DNA of 64,000 bases from Liopterus haemorrhoidalis. Its lineage: Eukaryota > Arthropoda > Insecta > Coleoptera > Dytiscidae. Shown piece after piece: positions 34,905 to 45,374 of the stretch. Location: the NCBI GenBank assembly GCA_963971575.1, contig OZ020623.1, positions 11,782,980-11,846,979 of the forward strand, given 5' to 3'. Position 1 is the stretch's first letter. Every line of letters starts with the position of its first letter. The notes beneath the pieces were generated by a model. The model made no database searches. It was not told the origin of the DNA and saw only the letters and a program-made list of their open reading frames with translations. Both the position numbers and the translations under genes were made by a program.

Positions 34905-35786
34905 ACAATCAAAAATATAAACAAATATCTGCTCATCGAAAAAAAAATATATTTTTTTATAATTCTGAGTAGGGTATCAAATGAAAGCTCTTGGTACGTG
35001 AATTAACGATCAAATTTTTATTTTTGCAAAATAAATTATTTTGAAGCGATTTTTGCCAACATTGTGCAACAAAATTTTTGTCCCACACCCTGTAGCCCAG
35101 ATGGTTTAAACTAAAAATCTGAAAAATTCTAAGTAATGTACATTGGTGTGAACCGGAATAGTACAACAGGAATTTTGGATCAGATTATGTTTTTGAAAAA
35201 AAAACGCATTTTTTGTGTTTTTTGCTAATAAACGTACACAAGTTATAGCTTTGTAACACGCTACACTGGAAAGTGTGTCCTGGTCTAGTGGTTATAACGC
35301 TGGCTCTTCACCCAACTAACTCGATCGAAGGAGATCGAATCCTGCGAGAAGAGACAATATTATTATTTGTTTTTTTTTAAATTTTTATATTGTTTAATTT
35401 ATTTTTTCAAAATTCTAGTGTTATTTTGGCAAATGTTGCATTTAATTTTTAAAAGCGTAAATTTAATAGCCAGTGGAAATTGTTTAAATTATAATTTAAT
35501 TCTGTTTCAATGTACACGAAATCAGAGGGGTGGAGCTTATAACAACCAATGGAAGCCATAGCGCAATTTTTAAAATTCTTAATGATCCTTGCTATATATA
35601 TATAAAAAAAAATACTGCACATATTTAGAAACCTAAATAATGGTATCAGGCGTTCGAATTAAAATTAACAAAAAAAAAAAAATTAATATAAAATTTGTTT
35701 TGGCATCTCAAATAATCATCATTCACTTACTAAATACCTGCAAAACCCTGAAATGTATGAAAATTCACACTTCACATCAATTTTTA
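34905..35786 (+). repeat. TCTG/tRNA-like family, copy E (5' truncated)
   Basis: Starts within the body at AAAAATATAAACAAATATCT, lacks the TCTG run, and ends with GTGTGAAAATTCACAC-like text and TTCACATCAATTTTTAT. It lies only about 50 bp from copy D in the same orientation. Confidence 0.85.
35273..35355 (+). other. tRNA-Glu-like module
   Basis: CCTGGTCTAGTGGTTATAAC and GCTGGCTCTTCACCCA follow the D- and anticodon-arm text of insect tRNA-Glu(CTC), with one extra base in the loop. B-box-like GATCGAATCC. A long T run follows after about 15 bp. Confidence 0.65.
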
Positions 35787-35859
35787 TATATTTAGCATTG
35801 AAGCCTTTTAAAAAGAAATGTTTTATCACTGCTCGGAACTCGATTTTATTCACGATTAA

Positions 35860-36620
35860 GGCTGCGTATAACCCCCGGAGGTTACTAGTTTCTTATACAA
35901 AACTAACAATCTGAAATAAAATTAGTATCAACCTGTACATCAAATTTTGCACCGAATTTGTATCTATCTAATATGATAGTTTTAATTGTAGAAACATTTA
36001 TTGTAAAAATATTAACGGTCAATAACTTAAAAATAGACATTAGCGATATTGGTCTGTAATTTATTAAATCTATTTATGGGTTTCGAATAACTTTTATATT
36101 TATATAGTTTTGTGTAAAAATGTTCAAATAATACGTCAATTTTTTTTTCGACTTGATTACTTATAGTTTAGAGCCTTCGTCGAAAAATATTATACTTAAA
36201 GATAATAGAATGCCACTTGGTACACGTATTCTTCCCGAAAAATAAATCATTTTTACCCGTAACACCAATTTTGAAAACCGCGGCAGATTCAAGAGGGCGG
36301 CAAAAATAGATTACCAAGGACAATAACTATAAGTAATTTTCACAATTCAACATAATAGCTACAATCATATTTGTAGAATGAAGCTTTAGGTACAATTTGC
36401 CGCATCGTACGCAAATATGCGTCGATTGGTTTACAAGATGACGTTTACAATGCAATTTGCTTATTTACAACTACCTAACAGTTTTTTCTACAATTAAAAA
36501 TATCCTATTAGATAGATAAAAATTCGCTGCAAATTTTGATATATAGATTGTTATTAATTATATTTTCGATTATTAGTTTTGTATAAAAAACTATTCAGGA
36601 CTATAGGGTTGTGCGCCGCC
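35860..36620. mobile_element. TTAA-flanked element with long inverted repeats, copy 2
   Basis: 761 bp between TTAA at 35856-35859 and 36621-36624; reverse-oriented relative to the copy at 21444-22162. Ends GGCTGCGTATAACCCC and GGGTTGTGCGCCGCC. Similar throughout, so the two copies define a family. Non-coding. Confidence 0.85.
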
Positions 36621-36939
36621 TTAAGAGAATATACGTAATTTGTTGCTTTAGTTGACTGTAACGCAGCGGCGGCTGGTGAAGCATGTTTGAGAGGGCTGTC
36701 AGCATGATCGGACACGCTCGTGCATTGTCGTTGCTATTGGGTTCAACAGCGCTATGAAGTGACGCCAAGCGGATAAAAACTGAACTAGGCGAAACGAGTA
36801 ATAGTTTATTGTTTACATCTGGTTTACATGTGGTTTCTCGTGTAGTTTGTGTTGCTTTTAAACGTTAGTGTTGCAGTTTGTTTGTTATATTAACTTTTGA
36901 TAGCAATTATTATTCTTTTTTATATTACTTTATGTTATA

Positions 36940-37053
36940 ATGAGTTATTATAACACAAATTGCTGTGTGTTTGGCTGTCACTCTAGAAAAGGAAGTAACA
37001 AAAATATTTACTTCCACTATTTTCCAAATGAGAAACAATTTGTAAATTGTTAA
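36940..37053 (+). CDS. Short THAP zinc-finger ORF (37 residues)
   Basis: MSYYNTNCCVFGCHSRKG followed by IYFHYFPNEKQFVNC shows the beginning of a THAP DNA-binding domain: the two N-terminal Cys and the FH.FP motif. The later Cys-x2-His pair is absent because the frame stops. A possible GT splice donor follows CAATTT, so this could be a first exon or a truncated copy. THAP domains bind transposon ends in P-type transposases. Confidence 0.6.
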   Translation: MSYYNTNCCVFGCHSRKGSNKNIYFHYFPNEKQFVNC

Positions 37054-37509
37054 TAAATTTGGTGTTGTGAAAGAGATAATAACAAACTAGTATTTATTAA
37101 CAAATTAAATAAAAAACAAACACTAAATTATACAAATCCTTCTCGAACATAATTATATATCTACCCGTGTAATTTTAATGCAGAATTAGGGCAAGCGGTC
37201 TTAAATTCTGTACGCAGTTTTTCTAATACATTTTCACTGAACCTTCAGTGCCTGCTTTTGTTTTTAATCAATTTATTTAGGCAAGGAGTTTCTAACAGAG
37301 GTTGCGGTTCATACTGTTGTAAGACAGGTTTTTTAAAAGTAGACCACAGGCATTTTAAATCTGTGCTGATTAATATTTCCATACACTATATATTGTTTCT
37401 GGAACAAAAAGAAAAACCAACAGAAACCACACAAAATAAAAAAAGAAAAAACAAATATTCCAATGAATTCAATCAATGCCCTGATCTTGGCTTCTTTCAT
37501 TTTGGTTTG

Positions 37510-37809
37510 TTAACCACCTGGTATATTTAAAACTTCAACATCATTACTAAATTTTAATTTCCCTGTGACTTCGTAAGGTGGTGATTTCAAACTGCTTGTT
37601 TGTAAACATAACCCACATATGTCGACATGCTCATTATTTTTGACGAAAATTCCGCACAAAATAAGATTTCCGGCGTTTAACAACTCTTCTCCTTCAACTA
37701 CACACCTAGAAGAAGGTGTTGCACTTAAAAAATTAAAATAATTTAATAAGGATAGCTGTTTATTATCCATTGCAAATCGATAATTTAACATGTAAACAAA
37801 TATGAACAA
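37510..37809 (-). CDS. Unidentified minus-strand ORF in the P-like element
   Basis: I do not recognise this protein. The likely start is MDNKQLSLLNYF, about 14 codons in. The distinctive part reads SSRCVVEGEELLNAGNLILC, then NEHVDICGLCLQTSSLKSPP and YEVTGKL, with spaced Cys. It ends ILNIPGG-like before a stop, overlapping CCAGGTGGTTAAC, which could be a splice donor. Minus-strand sequence near 37160-37330 also has coding character (ENVLEKLRTEFK), suggesting later exons. It converges on the THAP ORF. Confidence 0.5.
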   Translation of the reverse strand: MFIFVYMLNYRFAMDNKQLSLLNYFNFLSATPSSRCVVEGEELLNAGNLILCGIFVKNNEHVDICGLCLQTSSLKSPPYEVTGKLKFSNDVEVLNIPGG

Positions 37810-37980
37810 CTTTCACATTACTCGTTTCAATCAGCTGTTCATAGCGCTCGTAGCGCCGCCATCGGGCATTGTTGTATCCAATACTGCTGTTGAGCTTTGC
37901 ACGAGCGACAATGCACGAGCGTGTCCGATCATGCTGACAGCCCTCCCAAACATGCTTCACCAGCCGCCGCTGCTGTAACG

Positions 37981-38915
37981 GCTATACTGTATACACATCA
38001 GTCTGGAAATTTGACTGCAGTTATATGAAAGTTTAGGCTTTCAAAACATATAAACAACATGCGCGCGAAACTCCGTCTTATAGTCCTGGCTAGAAACTTT
38101 ACAATCACCCCTCGTAATATAAATATTTAATATATTTATTAGACGTAAAATACGTCTAGTTCATTGTTTACATTTTGAAAAAAAGTCTCTAATTATTTTA
38201 GCTTATAATTATTGATGTATCTTGCTAAGTTATCTATATTCAGGTCTGCCTGGATATAATTCAGAATCAGGACATTTGTATGTAGGACGAAGTTGTAATT
38301 GCAAATTATTAGGGTCTGTTACGACACTTCGCGAAGTCATAATGATAAAAGCAGAAATAAGACGTGCTAAAGTATTCCTGGATGAAATGTACACTTTCTA
38401 ACGTTATTAAAATCTTAAATATTACAAGACAAGAATAAAGAGATAGTTAATGAAGGGAGAATTGCTGGCTTTTAGAATTTCGTAGATATAATCAAGAAAC
38501 ACTTATATTGCCACTCATGTGTGACCAATAGAAATTATGGCAAAAGGACTAAACCGTATTTAAAGTTAGTACAGATATACACTGGTGTTACCCCAATTTA
38601 TGAAAAACCGGTTTCCATAGTGAGAGGGGAGGGTATAGGTGGACCCGGGGAGGGGATATCCTCCCGTTGAAAATTTTTATTAAATAGAGGAAAAGAGGAG
38701 TTTTATATTTTTCTGTTCAATCTATTAAATCACCCTCCTTCTCCAAAATTTCTGGATCCACCTATGGGGTATATAAATATGACTACAGATAAAAATACAG
38801 TCAGTTTATAATATACTGCTTTCAATGACTGTCAAACACAAACTATATGACACAACTGGTTTAAAATGTTACAGTATTCATTTGAAGGTTAGGATTTGAT
38901 ATTGGTGGCGCCATC
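37981..38915. other. No gene seen
   Basis: AT-rich, with a G-rich patch at 38620-38665. No supported element. Confidence 0.4.
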
Positions 38916-38922
38916 TTTTGCC

Positions 38923-39602
38923 CAGGGCCGCCAAGAGAACTTCTAAGGCCCCGGGAAGAAAGTTTCTCCCCGGAGGTATAATTTTAAATGTAGTTTAACA
39001 ACTAAAGATTGCAATTAGCAGAAATGTTCGGTATATTCCATGATGATTGTCCATTTTTAAGGATTATTGAGGGGTAGTATAAAAATTTTCCACATGGTGA
39101 TTTTAAATTAAATTGTAAGCTTACAGACAAAATCTATAAGAAACTGTCAGGAGAAACTTTCTTTGCGGGCCCCGGGGAGAAACATTCTTTGCGGGACCCG
39201 GGGCGAAACTTTCTTTGCGGGATTCGGGAAGAAACTTTCTTTGCGGGATTCGGGGAGAAACTTTCTTTGCGGGCCCCGGGTAATGATCCATTCTATATCC
39301 GGGGCCGTCAAGAGCGTGAACACTAATTTTTTCATACTCTGGACCATATACAAATGAAGCGAGAATTTTTATTATAATACAGGTGAAAATACAAGTGATG
39401 ACCTAAAAAAAAAGGGCCTCACATACAAAAATCAAGTGATGAGCACAAAAAAAAGGTCCTCATTTCCAAAAATACAAGGGATGAGCAAAAAAAAGTTTCT
39501 CGCCCCGGCACTTGCCCCGATGCCAGGCCGTTCCTAGGGCTCTGCCCAAGACTCCGGGCCCCGGGAATTTTCCCCGGCTACCCCCCTCTCTTGTCGGGCC
39601 TG
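38923..39602. mobile_element. hAT-like element of the CAGGGCC family
   Basis: Left end CAGGGCCGCCAAGAG and right end GTCGGGCCTG. Flanking octamers TCTTTTGC-like and CTCTTGTC are only partly alike, so the duplication is eroded. Interior phrases such as AAAAAAAGGTCCTCATTTCC recur in the element at 55465-55714. Contains a minisatellite. Confidence 0.55.
39153..39282 (+). repeat. 30-bp minisatellite, about 5 units
   Basis: GAAACTTTCTTTGCGGGACC followed by CGGGGA repeats about every 30 bp. It gives matching artefactual ORFs on both strands. Confidence 0.85.
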
Positions 39603-39712
39603 CTCTTGTCTAGGCCAACTACTTTTCAACCGCCCCTCGTAGTTGCTAGACCAATCAATATTTCTTAGCTTGTTGCTGTTTGCAAATAATTTTTAATCAT
39701 CATGTTAAACCT

Positions 39713-40176
39713 GGAACAGAATGCACAGCGCGCTACGCCGTCAGCGCGCCGTCATTTGCGACAACGTTGCGTTAGCGCCGTTGAGAATTTTCGCCTGCAC
39801 ACAATGCTATAATTTTTAACGCCGTCAAGTGTCACTTGACAACCTATATCTGTACTTATACGTGCACTTTCTTTTATTAAAAGTATAATGGATGATGAAG
39901 ACTTGTGTGTGATGTTATTTATGTTGTATGCAAGTTATTTATACATACAAACACTTTACCATTCAGTAAAAACTGAGGTTAGGTGTTCTGCGTCAACGTT
40001 CAACGGCGTCAAAAGTTGGAAGTTGACGAACATTAAGTATCAACGGCGTTCGAACGCTGTAGAACGTTGTCCATTCTGTGCACTTGCGTACGATAGCTTG
40101 GTTTTAACTTTCTTCTGACAGATAGCGCCGTATGAACGCCGTCAACGCGCCGTAGAACTCGTTGCATTCTGTTTCC
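39713..40176. mobile_element. Putative inverted-repeat element
   Basis: Ends GGAACAGAATGC and GCATTCTGTTTCC, with GC-rich subterminal GCGCGCCGTC and GACGGCGT segments in inverse order. No clear target duplication. A 76-codon ORF (39888-40118) begins MDDEDLCVMLF, but I cannot tie it to a transposase. Confidence 0.5.
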
Positions 40177-40213
40177 CACTTTATACCTATATAAAAATAT
40201 AACATGTCGTAGT

Positions 40214-40460
40214 TGCCAACGGAGTGGCCGAGCGCATTAAGTCGTGTGGTTTTAGACTGGTAGAAACAGTCTGTACTGGGCAGTCGGTCGTTCAAGCCTC
40301 CGTCGTTGGTGATATTATTCGGGCGAGAATAATATGTTTACATTACTCTCATTTTCACAATCATTCACCCCTCATCCAGGTGTAGGAGCTCGCCCCCTGG
40401 CATCGATTAGCCTCGTTGCAGAAATAAGCCGATGTAAAATAAATAAATAAAATTTTATAA
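40214..40460 (+). mobile_element. tRNA-Leu-derived SINE with 13-bp duplication
   Basis: The head 40215-40310 keeps a 7-bp acceptor-type pairing (GCCAACG with CGTTGGT), A box GTGGCCGAGCGCATTAAG and B-box-like GGTCGTTCAAGCC, closest to a tRNA-Leu/Ser-type gene. A non-tRNA body and an AAATAAATAAAT tail follow. The exact target duplication AACATGTCGTAGT occurs at 40201-40213 and 40461-40473. Reverse-transcribed by a partner LINE, not self-coding. Confidence 0.9.
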
Positions 40461-40501
40461 AACATGTCGTAGTCTGCTCTTGATAAGCAAAAGTAATTTT
40501 T

Positions 40502-41437
40502 ACTGACCGCCAACATATATAAAGGCCTTATCACACTAGAACGCTATCCAAGTCTTATTTTTGTAGGTTTTTTTTCAGGATCCAAGTCTTCAGGTCTTGA
40601 CATATCACACGGTATTTGAATATTAATTAAGACTTGGAAATTGTTTTGAAATTATGACAGTTAACAGTTATATTTTGACATAAACAAAAGACAAAGACCT
40701 TAGACCAAAGCTGTAAGACGTTGGTACAAAGACCGAGAAATTGTATCCTGTTTCATTTGCCTGGTCTTCAAACCCTAGGTTTTTTCTTCATACTATCACA
40801 CGCACAAGACTTCGATTCGAATGCAAAGACTTTAATTTTCCAAGTTTAGACTTGAATAATAACTCTAGTGTGATAAGGCTTTAAGGGAGGTATTGTGATC
40901 TTACCGATTTTGACATTTCGAGATTTCGATGGATCTCCACGAATTGAGGTACATAACGTTTTGACTATTTTTAACAAGATGTCTGTCGGTCTGTCTGTCC
41001 TTCCGTCTGTCTGTCTGTCCGTCTGTCCGTCTGTGTACACGTGCAGAGAAAATTCGGCTGAAAGGATTTTTATAAAACTTCATATTTAAGCTTCTGTCAT
41101 CAATGGTACGAGCTGATCAACTTTTGGTAAAAATCGGTTGACTGAAAATGGAAGTTTACTCGTGTCAATTTTAAGATTTTTGTGAATATTTAACAGAAAA
41201 ATATTTCGAAAAAATTTATTGAACAAAAGTTGCTATAAATGCAATAACTAATAACTTTTATTTAAGACGTTTTTTGATAAAACGAAAAATCACTCATAGT
41301 CTAAATTTTTTCATACTTATATGTAACGTTTCCATGGTCATGATAAATAATATCTCTGCTAGAAAATATTAGAACAAGTTATTTCTACACTGCTGCTAGA
41401 ATGTATTTTATACAAGTACTTTATGTTGGTGGTCGGT
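40502..41437. mobile_element. Foldback element FB-2, carrying a MITE
   Basis: Left end ACTGACCGCCAACATATATA is split from the rest by the MITE at 40523-40881, then continues GGGAGGTATTGTGATC through the TCTG run (40983-41030) and GTACACGTGCAGAG. The right end GGTGGTCGGT at 41428-41437 is preceded by a different arm (TACAAGTACTTTATG), also used by FB-3. Confidence 0.85.
40523..40881. mobile_element. PIF/Harbinger-type MITE in FB-2
   Basis: 359 bp, ends AGGCCTTATCACACTAGA and TCTAGTGTGATAAGGCTT, flanked by TAA on both sides (40520-40522 and 40882-40884). Joining the flanks restores the CATATATAAGGGAGG of the FB family. A partial second copy lies at 60985-61167. Confidence 0.9.
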
Positions 41438-42235
41438 CCTGTGGTGGCCACATCTGATTTTTTTTATAGTAGTTTTATGTTGTAAAATTTAATTGAGATT
41501 TCAATTGAAAGCTTTTTGTCAAAAATGTACCATTTTTTATAGCGTGAGACTCTTGTCCATGTTATACTTCAGGCTGTAACTTGTTTCGATTGTCCAGCAC
41601 TGATCTTAATAATGAAGAACAGTAGTTTCTCTATGCCGACGTATGTTTGCAGTTTGGTATTAGCAAAGCACTTCTATCGATTGTACATATAAATCAAGAG
41701 ATATGTCACAACAGTCTGGGAGTAAACTTTGACCCCGTCATAGTTAAGCGATGACGATTTGTTATGACATTTCATGAATTACTACCCAAGTTGACCATCA
41801 CAAAAAAAACACTATTTTACGAACTGGTAGATGTTAGCTTTTTAAAAATATTTTCATCGATTGAAAAAAAAAACTAGTTCTTACATTATTTTCCCAAATG
41901 GTATTTATTTATTTTCGTTTGGAACATTTGGATTACTTATAATTACAAAGAAAATATGCTAATCAGATACATGACGAGTACATTTGGCGCCTGTGGCGAG
42001 CAAAGAAAACTGCGCCGTAATTGAAGTAAAAGTCATCACTTTTAAAATGTATCAGGATCTTTGACTAATTTACAAATTTTAACAATTTAATAGTATATTA
42101 TTATATGATCGATTATGACAGTCATTAGTCATGAAGATGACGTTTGAGCCCATGAGCCACAGGCGAGTGGCGAAAATCATCTGAGTCATAATCGCGAATA
42201 ATCGCGAATGTAATACTAAACTTTTTCCACACCTA
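41438..42235. other. No gene seen
   Basis: AT-rich. A 40-bp phrase around GGTAGATGTTAGC and AAAATATTTTCATCGA at 41825-41866 recurs at 45762-45802. Confidence 0.4.
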
Positions 42236-42239
42236 TTAA

Positions 42240-42380
42240 CACGTTGACTGCCAAGGTAAGATTCAGGATTCTTGTCAATTGATATAGCCATATTATATTA
42301 TTAAGTCAATGTAATCTCGTAGTTGGCGTTCTGGGCAAGTACGCTAACTACGAGAAAACTCGTAATTGGCAGGCATCGTG
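42240..42380. mobile_element. 141-bp piggyBac-type MITE
   Basis: Ends CACGTTGACTGCCAA and TTGGCAGGCATCGTG are flanked by TTAA on both sides. The interior includes a hairpin around CTCGTAGTTGGCG and its inverse. Confidence 0.8.
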
Positions 42381-42989
42381 TTAAACAAATAAATTAGACT
42401 CAAAATTGATAATTTTAATGGAAGTAAACCGGAGCTTTTAATGAAAATTATTTTTTAGATCTACGACCCAAAATACATGAGTATACACATTTTGAAGTAA
42501 AACAGAAAAAAATGTTTGCTCAAAAATCAAAGTGTACAAAATACCGCTTACGATTTTTTCGATTTGTTGCCATTTTCAAAGGTTTTGTTTGACAATTCGT
42601 TAAAGACCCAAATTTTAACAATATACGCAGACTAAACAATATACGGAGATTTCTAAAATGTAAGCCCCAGTTCTTTATATTTTATTATACTTAAGACGGA
42701 ATTTTTTGCAATTTAAAAAAAAATGGTAAATTAAAATTTTCGCTAAAAAAATTTGTTTGGGAGTCGCTTTAACCCATTAATGTAAAAGCTATTAAGAAAA
42801 AATATTTTTCACAAAACTTGTAATGCAAATTAATTAAAATACATCAACTTAGACAATTATTGCATTTTGAAAAAATATATATGCTTAACTCTACAGGAAT
42901 ATAAGGATGCGTATACGCACCCTTGACTAATAACAATATCAAATATAAGTAAACATGTAAAAAGCAAATTATTTTATTTATGAATGAAA

Positions 42990-43291
42990 TATGAACTTAT
43001 TTGGAATGAAACATTTCAAAACACTCTGGGCACATGTGTACTTTACATTTTACACATAAATAAATGGAGTTGCCCTTACATAAACTGCTTTTTTTGCATT
43101 CTTTTCATGCCTCTTATCAGATGATCAATATTATCTAATCTTATGACATCTGATAAACTGTTTTTTGAAGGACGACCATAGTTTGAATTTGTTGCTTCTC
43201 TATCAGTATCTGCATTACTCTGATACTTCATAAGAGCAACTGCTAGTCGTGACCAATTAAGAAATTTTACTATCATTTGACAACTGTACAA
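42990..43291 (-). pseudogene. piggyBac transposase C-terminal fragment
   Basis: The minus strand reads VKFLNWSRLAVALMKYQS, then RPSKNSLSDVIRLDNIDHLI. After a frameshift at about 43076 it reads CKGNSIYLCVKCKVHMCPEC then FEMFHSK. The Cys/His arrangement matches the C-terminal cysteine-rich domain of piggyBac transposases. The catalytic domain is absent. Confidence 0.82.
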
Positions 43292-43562
43292 CTAATTTTT
43301 ATTTTAACTATACTTATTCAGTAAATACATATACTGAACTATGAAAGAACACACAGTAGATATGAACTATAAGTTAGATGGCTAAGACAAGATGAGATTT
43401 GTCGATGTTGAATCACGCCTGTACATTTCACTGATTTGGCCAAAGGTGCGTATACGCACCCTATAAATTTGAATGATGTAGATAGCAACATGACAGATAA
43501 AATTTATATTTTTTCAAAATAGGATAATTCATAACAATGTTCCCATACGGTTTGAGTATATA

Positions 43563-45110
43563 CAGTATTGGCCATAAAGATAGCAACTTTTGATAATCCT
43601 CTTTTATTTTTATTCTATTCAATATTTTTAAAATTAAAAAAATGTAATTCTTACCTTTAACAATCCTCTACATATATTATAGTAAAAAATTAAATTTTAA
43701 TAGTAAATTCTATTTTTTTTTATAGTATTTAATATTTTTACCTGGACATAAAGATAGCAACTACTCTTAAAAAATCTTTGTTTTTATCAATTAATATAAT
43801 GAATTATTATTAACAGATCATTTTTAATATTTTGTGTAGTAACCACCAGTATTTATAACTTACCAACATTTTTTCGGCATTGATTCTAATAATTTCGTAA
43901 TCATTTCATTATCAATATTAGACCAGGCACCCTGCAAAACTTTAAACAAATCTTCAATATTTGAATGCGTTTTGTTTCTAATCTTTCTGTCGACAATCTC
44001 CCAAAGGTTTTCTATTGGATTTAAATCGAGTGACTGTGACGGCCAAGTCATTACGTTAATTTTTGAATCCTCGAATCATTTTTTCAACTTCGAAGAATGT
44101 TTTGGGTCATTATCATGCTGAAAAATATGTTTTAAAGGCATGAACTCATCAGAATAAGGTTCCATAACATTCTGAAGGATGTCTTTATATTTAAATCGAT
44201 CCATTATTCCTTCAATGTGGTATAGAGGACCCATACCATATCCCGAGTAACAGCCCCATACCATCACACCACCTCTGCCATGTTGAACTGTTAGCAAGGT
44301 GTATTTTTGAACTAATCTTTTATTAGCAGGCCTCCTAATGTAACTTACACCATCACTTTTAAACAAATTGAACTTAGATTCATCACTAAAAATAACTTTT
44401 TTCCATTGATCTACAGTCCAGTCAATATGATTTTTAGCAAATTCTAATCGGGCCTTCACATTCTTTTTGGATACAAGTGGTTTTTTAGCAGGACGGCGAC
44501 TAAAAAGACCCTCACTAACTAATCTTCTGCGAATAGTTCTTGTTGAGATGTTTTCTTGATCCATTTGTGGCAAATTTTCTCCGATGACAGAAAGGCGTTA
44601 TTGGTAGATAAATAAATAATTTTTTTATCAGTTCGTTTTGTAGTTTTTCGTGGCCGTCTTGTAATTTTTGAAACGTACCTTCTTCTCGAAATCGTTTTAT
44701 AATTCGCGACACAGTAGATTTATGAACATTTAAATTTTGTCAAATCACATTTCGCAGCAGCCTGTCTTTACAACCAAAAATTATTCTAATTTCTAATTTC
44801 ACTTGAAACAGTTTTACTACGACCCATGATTGACAAATATAAACTGAAATATTACTTGTGCACAACATATTATTTATGGATAAAACCTGCATATAACAAG
44901 AAAATTCAAGTAGTTGCAATATTTTTGTCCAAGCAAAAATGAAGAAATAATTTATTATTAATCTGTAAGTCAGATTATTTGACTATTGATTGATGTAACA
45001 GACAAAATATGATTAAATTATAGACCTAAGAGTATTTCTTTTCCAATATTTTTATTAGAATTGGAAAAATTGAAAAATGTTAAAAGTTGCAATCTTTATG
45101 GCCAATACTG
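43563..45110 (-). mobile_element. Tc1-like element, full length, second copy
   Basis: 1548 bp; same ends as 4149-5711 (CAGTATTGGCCATAAAGATA), flanked by TA at 43561-43562 and 45111-45112. It sits in the piggyBac remnant and is therefore younger than it. Confidence 0.94.
43830..44827 (-). pseudogene. Tc1-like transposase, second copy
   Basis: A 165-codon intact stretch (44076-44573) includes RTIRRRLVSEGLFSRRPAKK, WKKVIFSDESKFNLF (first catalytic Asp), GGVMVWGCYSGYGMGPLYHI and QHDNDPKHSSK (second Asp). Right after it a TGA replaces the TGG seen in copy 1 and three bases are missing. The last part (43860-44051) keeps LDLNPIENLWE with the catalytic Glu, 34 residues after the second Asp. Further stops occur near the N- and C-termini. 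Confidence 0.92.
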
Positions 45111-45374
45111 TATGTATTTTTTATATTACCAACAAGTGTATAGAAAATGCCTGCTTTTATAAATCAGTAAAATCTTCAAAAATTAACCAATTGCAAAATA
45201 TTTAAAAAAATATACTCTTTAAATAAACTGCAAAATAAAATATTCACGAAGCTATTGTATCCTAGTAATGCTTGTAAAATAATTATGCAATAAAAATAAA
45301 ACAATTGCTTTCCTTAAAAAAAAAATAATTTCTAAAAGGTTGCGTATACGAACCTTTGGCCATTAATGGGTTAA

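Larger units (their letters stand above)
36664..37972. mobile_element. P-superfamily-like element with THAP exon
   Basis: 1309 bp with about 70-bp nearly identical inverted repeats starting CAGCGGCGGCTGGTGAAGCA, and an exact 8-bp duplication CTGTAACG (36656-36663 and 37973-37980). It contains a THAP-type ORF on the plus strand and an unrelated Cys-containing ORF on the minus strand. An 8-bp duplication plus a THAP domain fits the P superfamily. An alternative is a hAT-like element, whose ends can also be GC-rich. Confidence 0.8.
42773..45370 (-). mobile_element. piggyBac-like element, decayed, with nested Tc1
   Basis: Ends CCCATTAATG and CATTAATGGG, bounded by TTAA at 42769-42772 and 45371-45374. 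Internal near-palindromes GTGCGTATACGCACC occur near 42905, 43447 and (altered) 45340. Without the Tc1 insert only about 1 kb remains, holding the 3' part of the transposase. Confidence 0.88.

Noticed and set aside
37258..37530. 90-codon plus-strand ORF in the P-like element
   Set aside because: Antisense to stretches that look more coding on the minus strand; Lys/Asn-rich end is low complexity.
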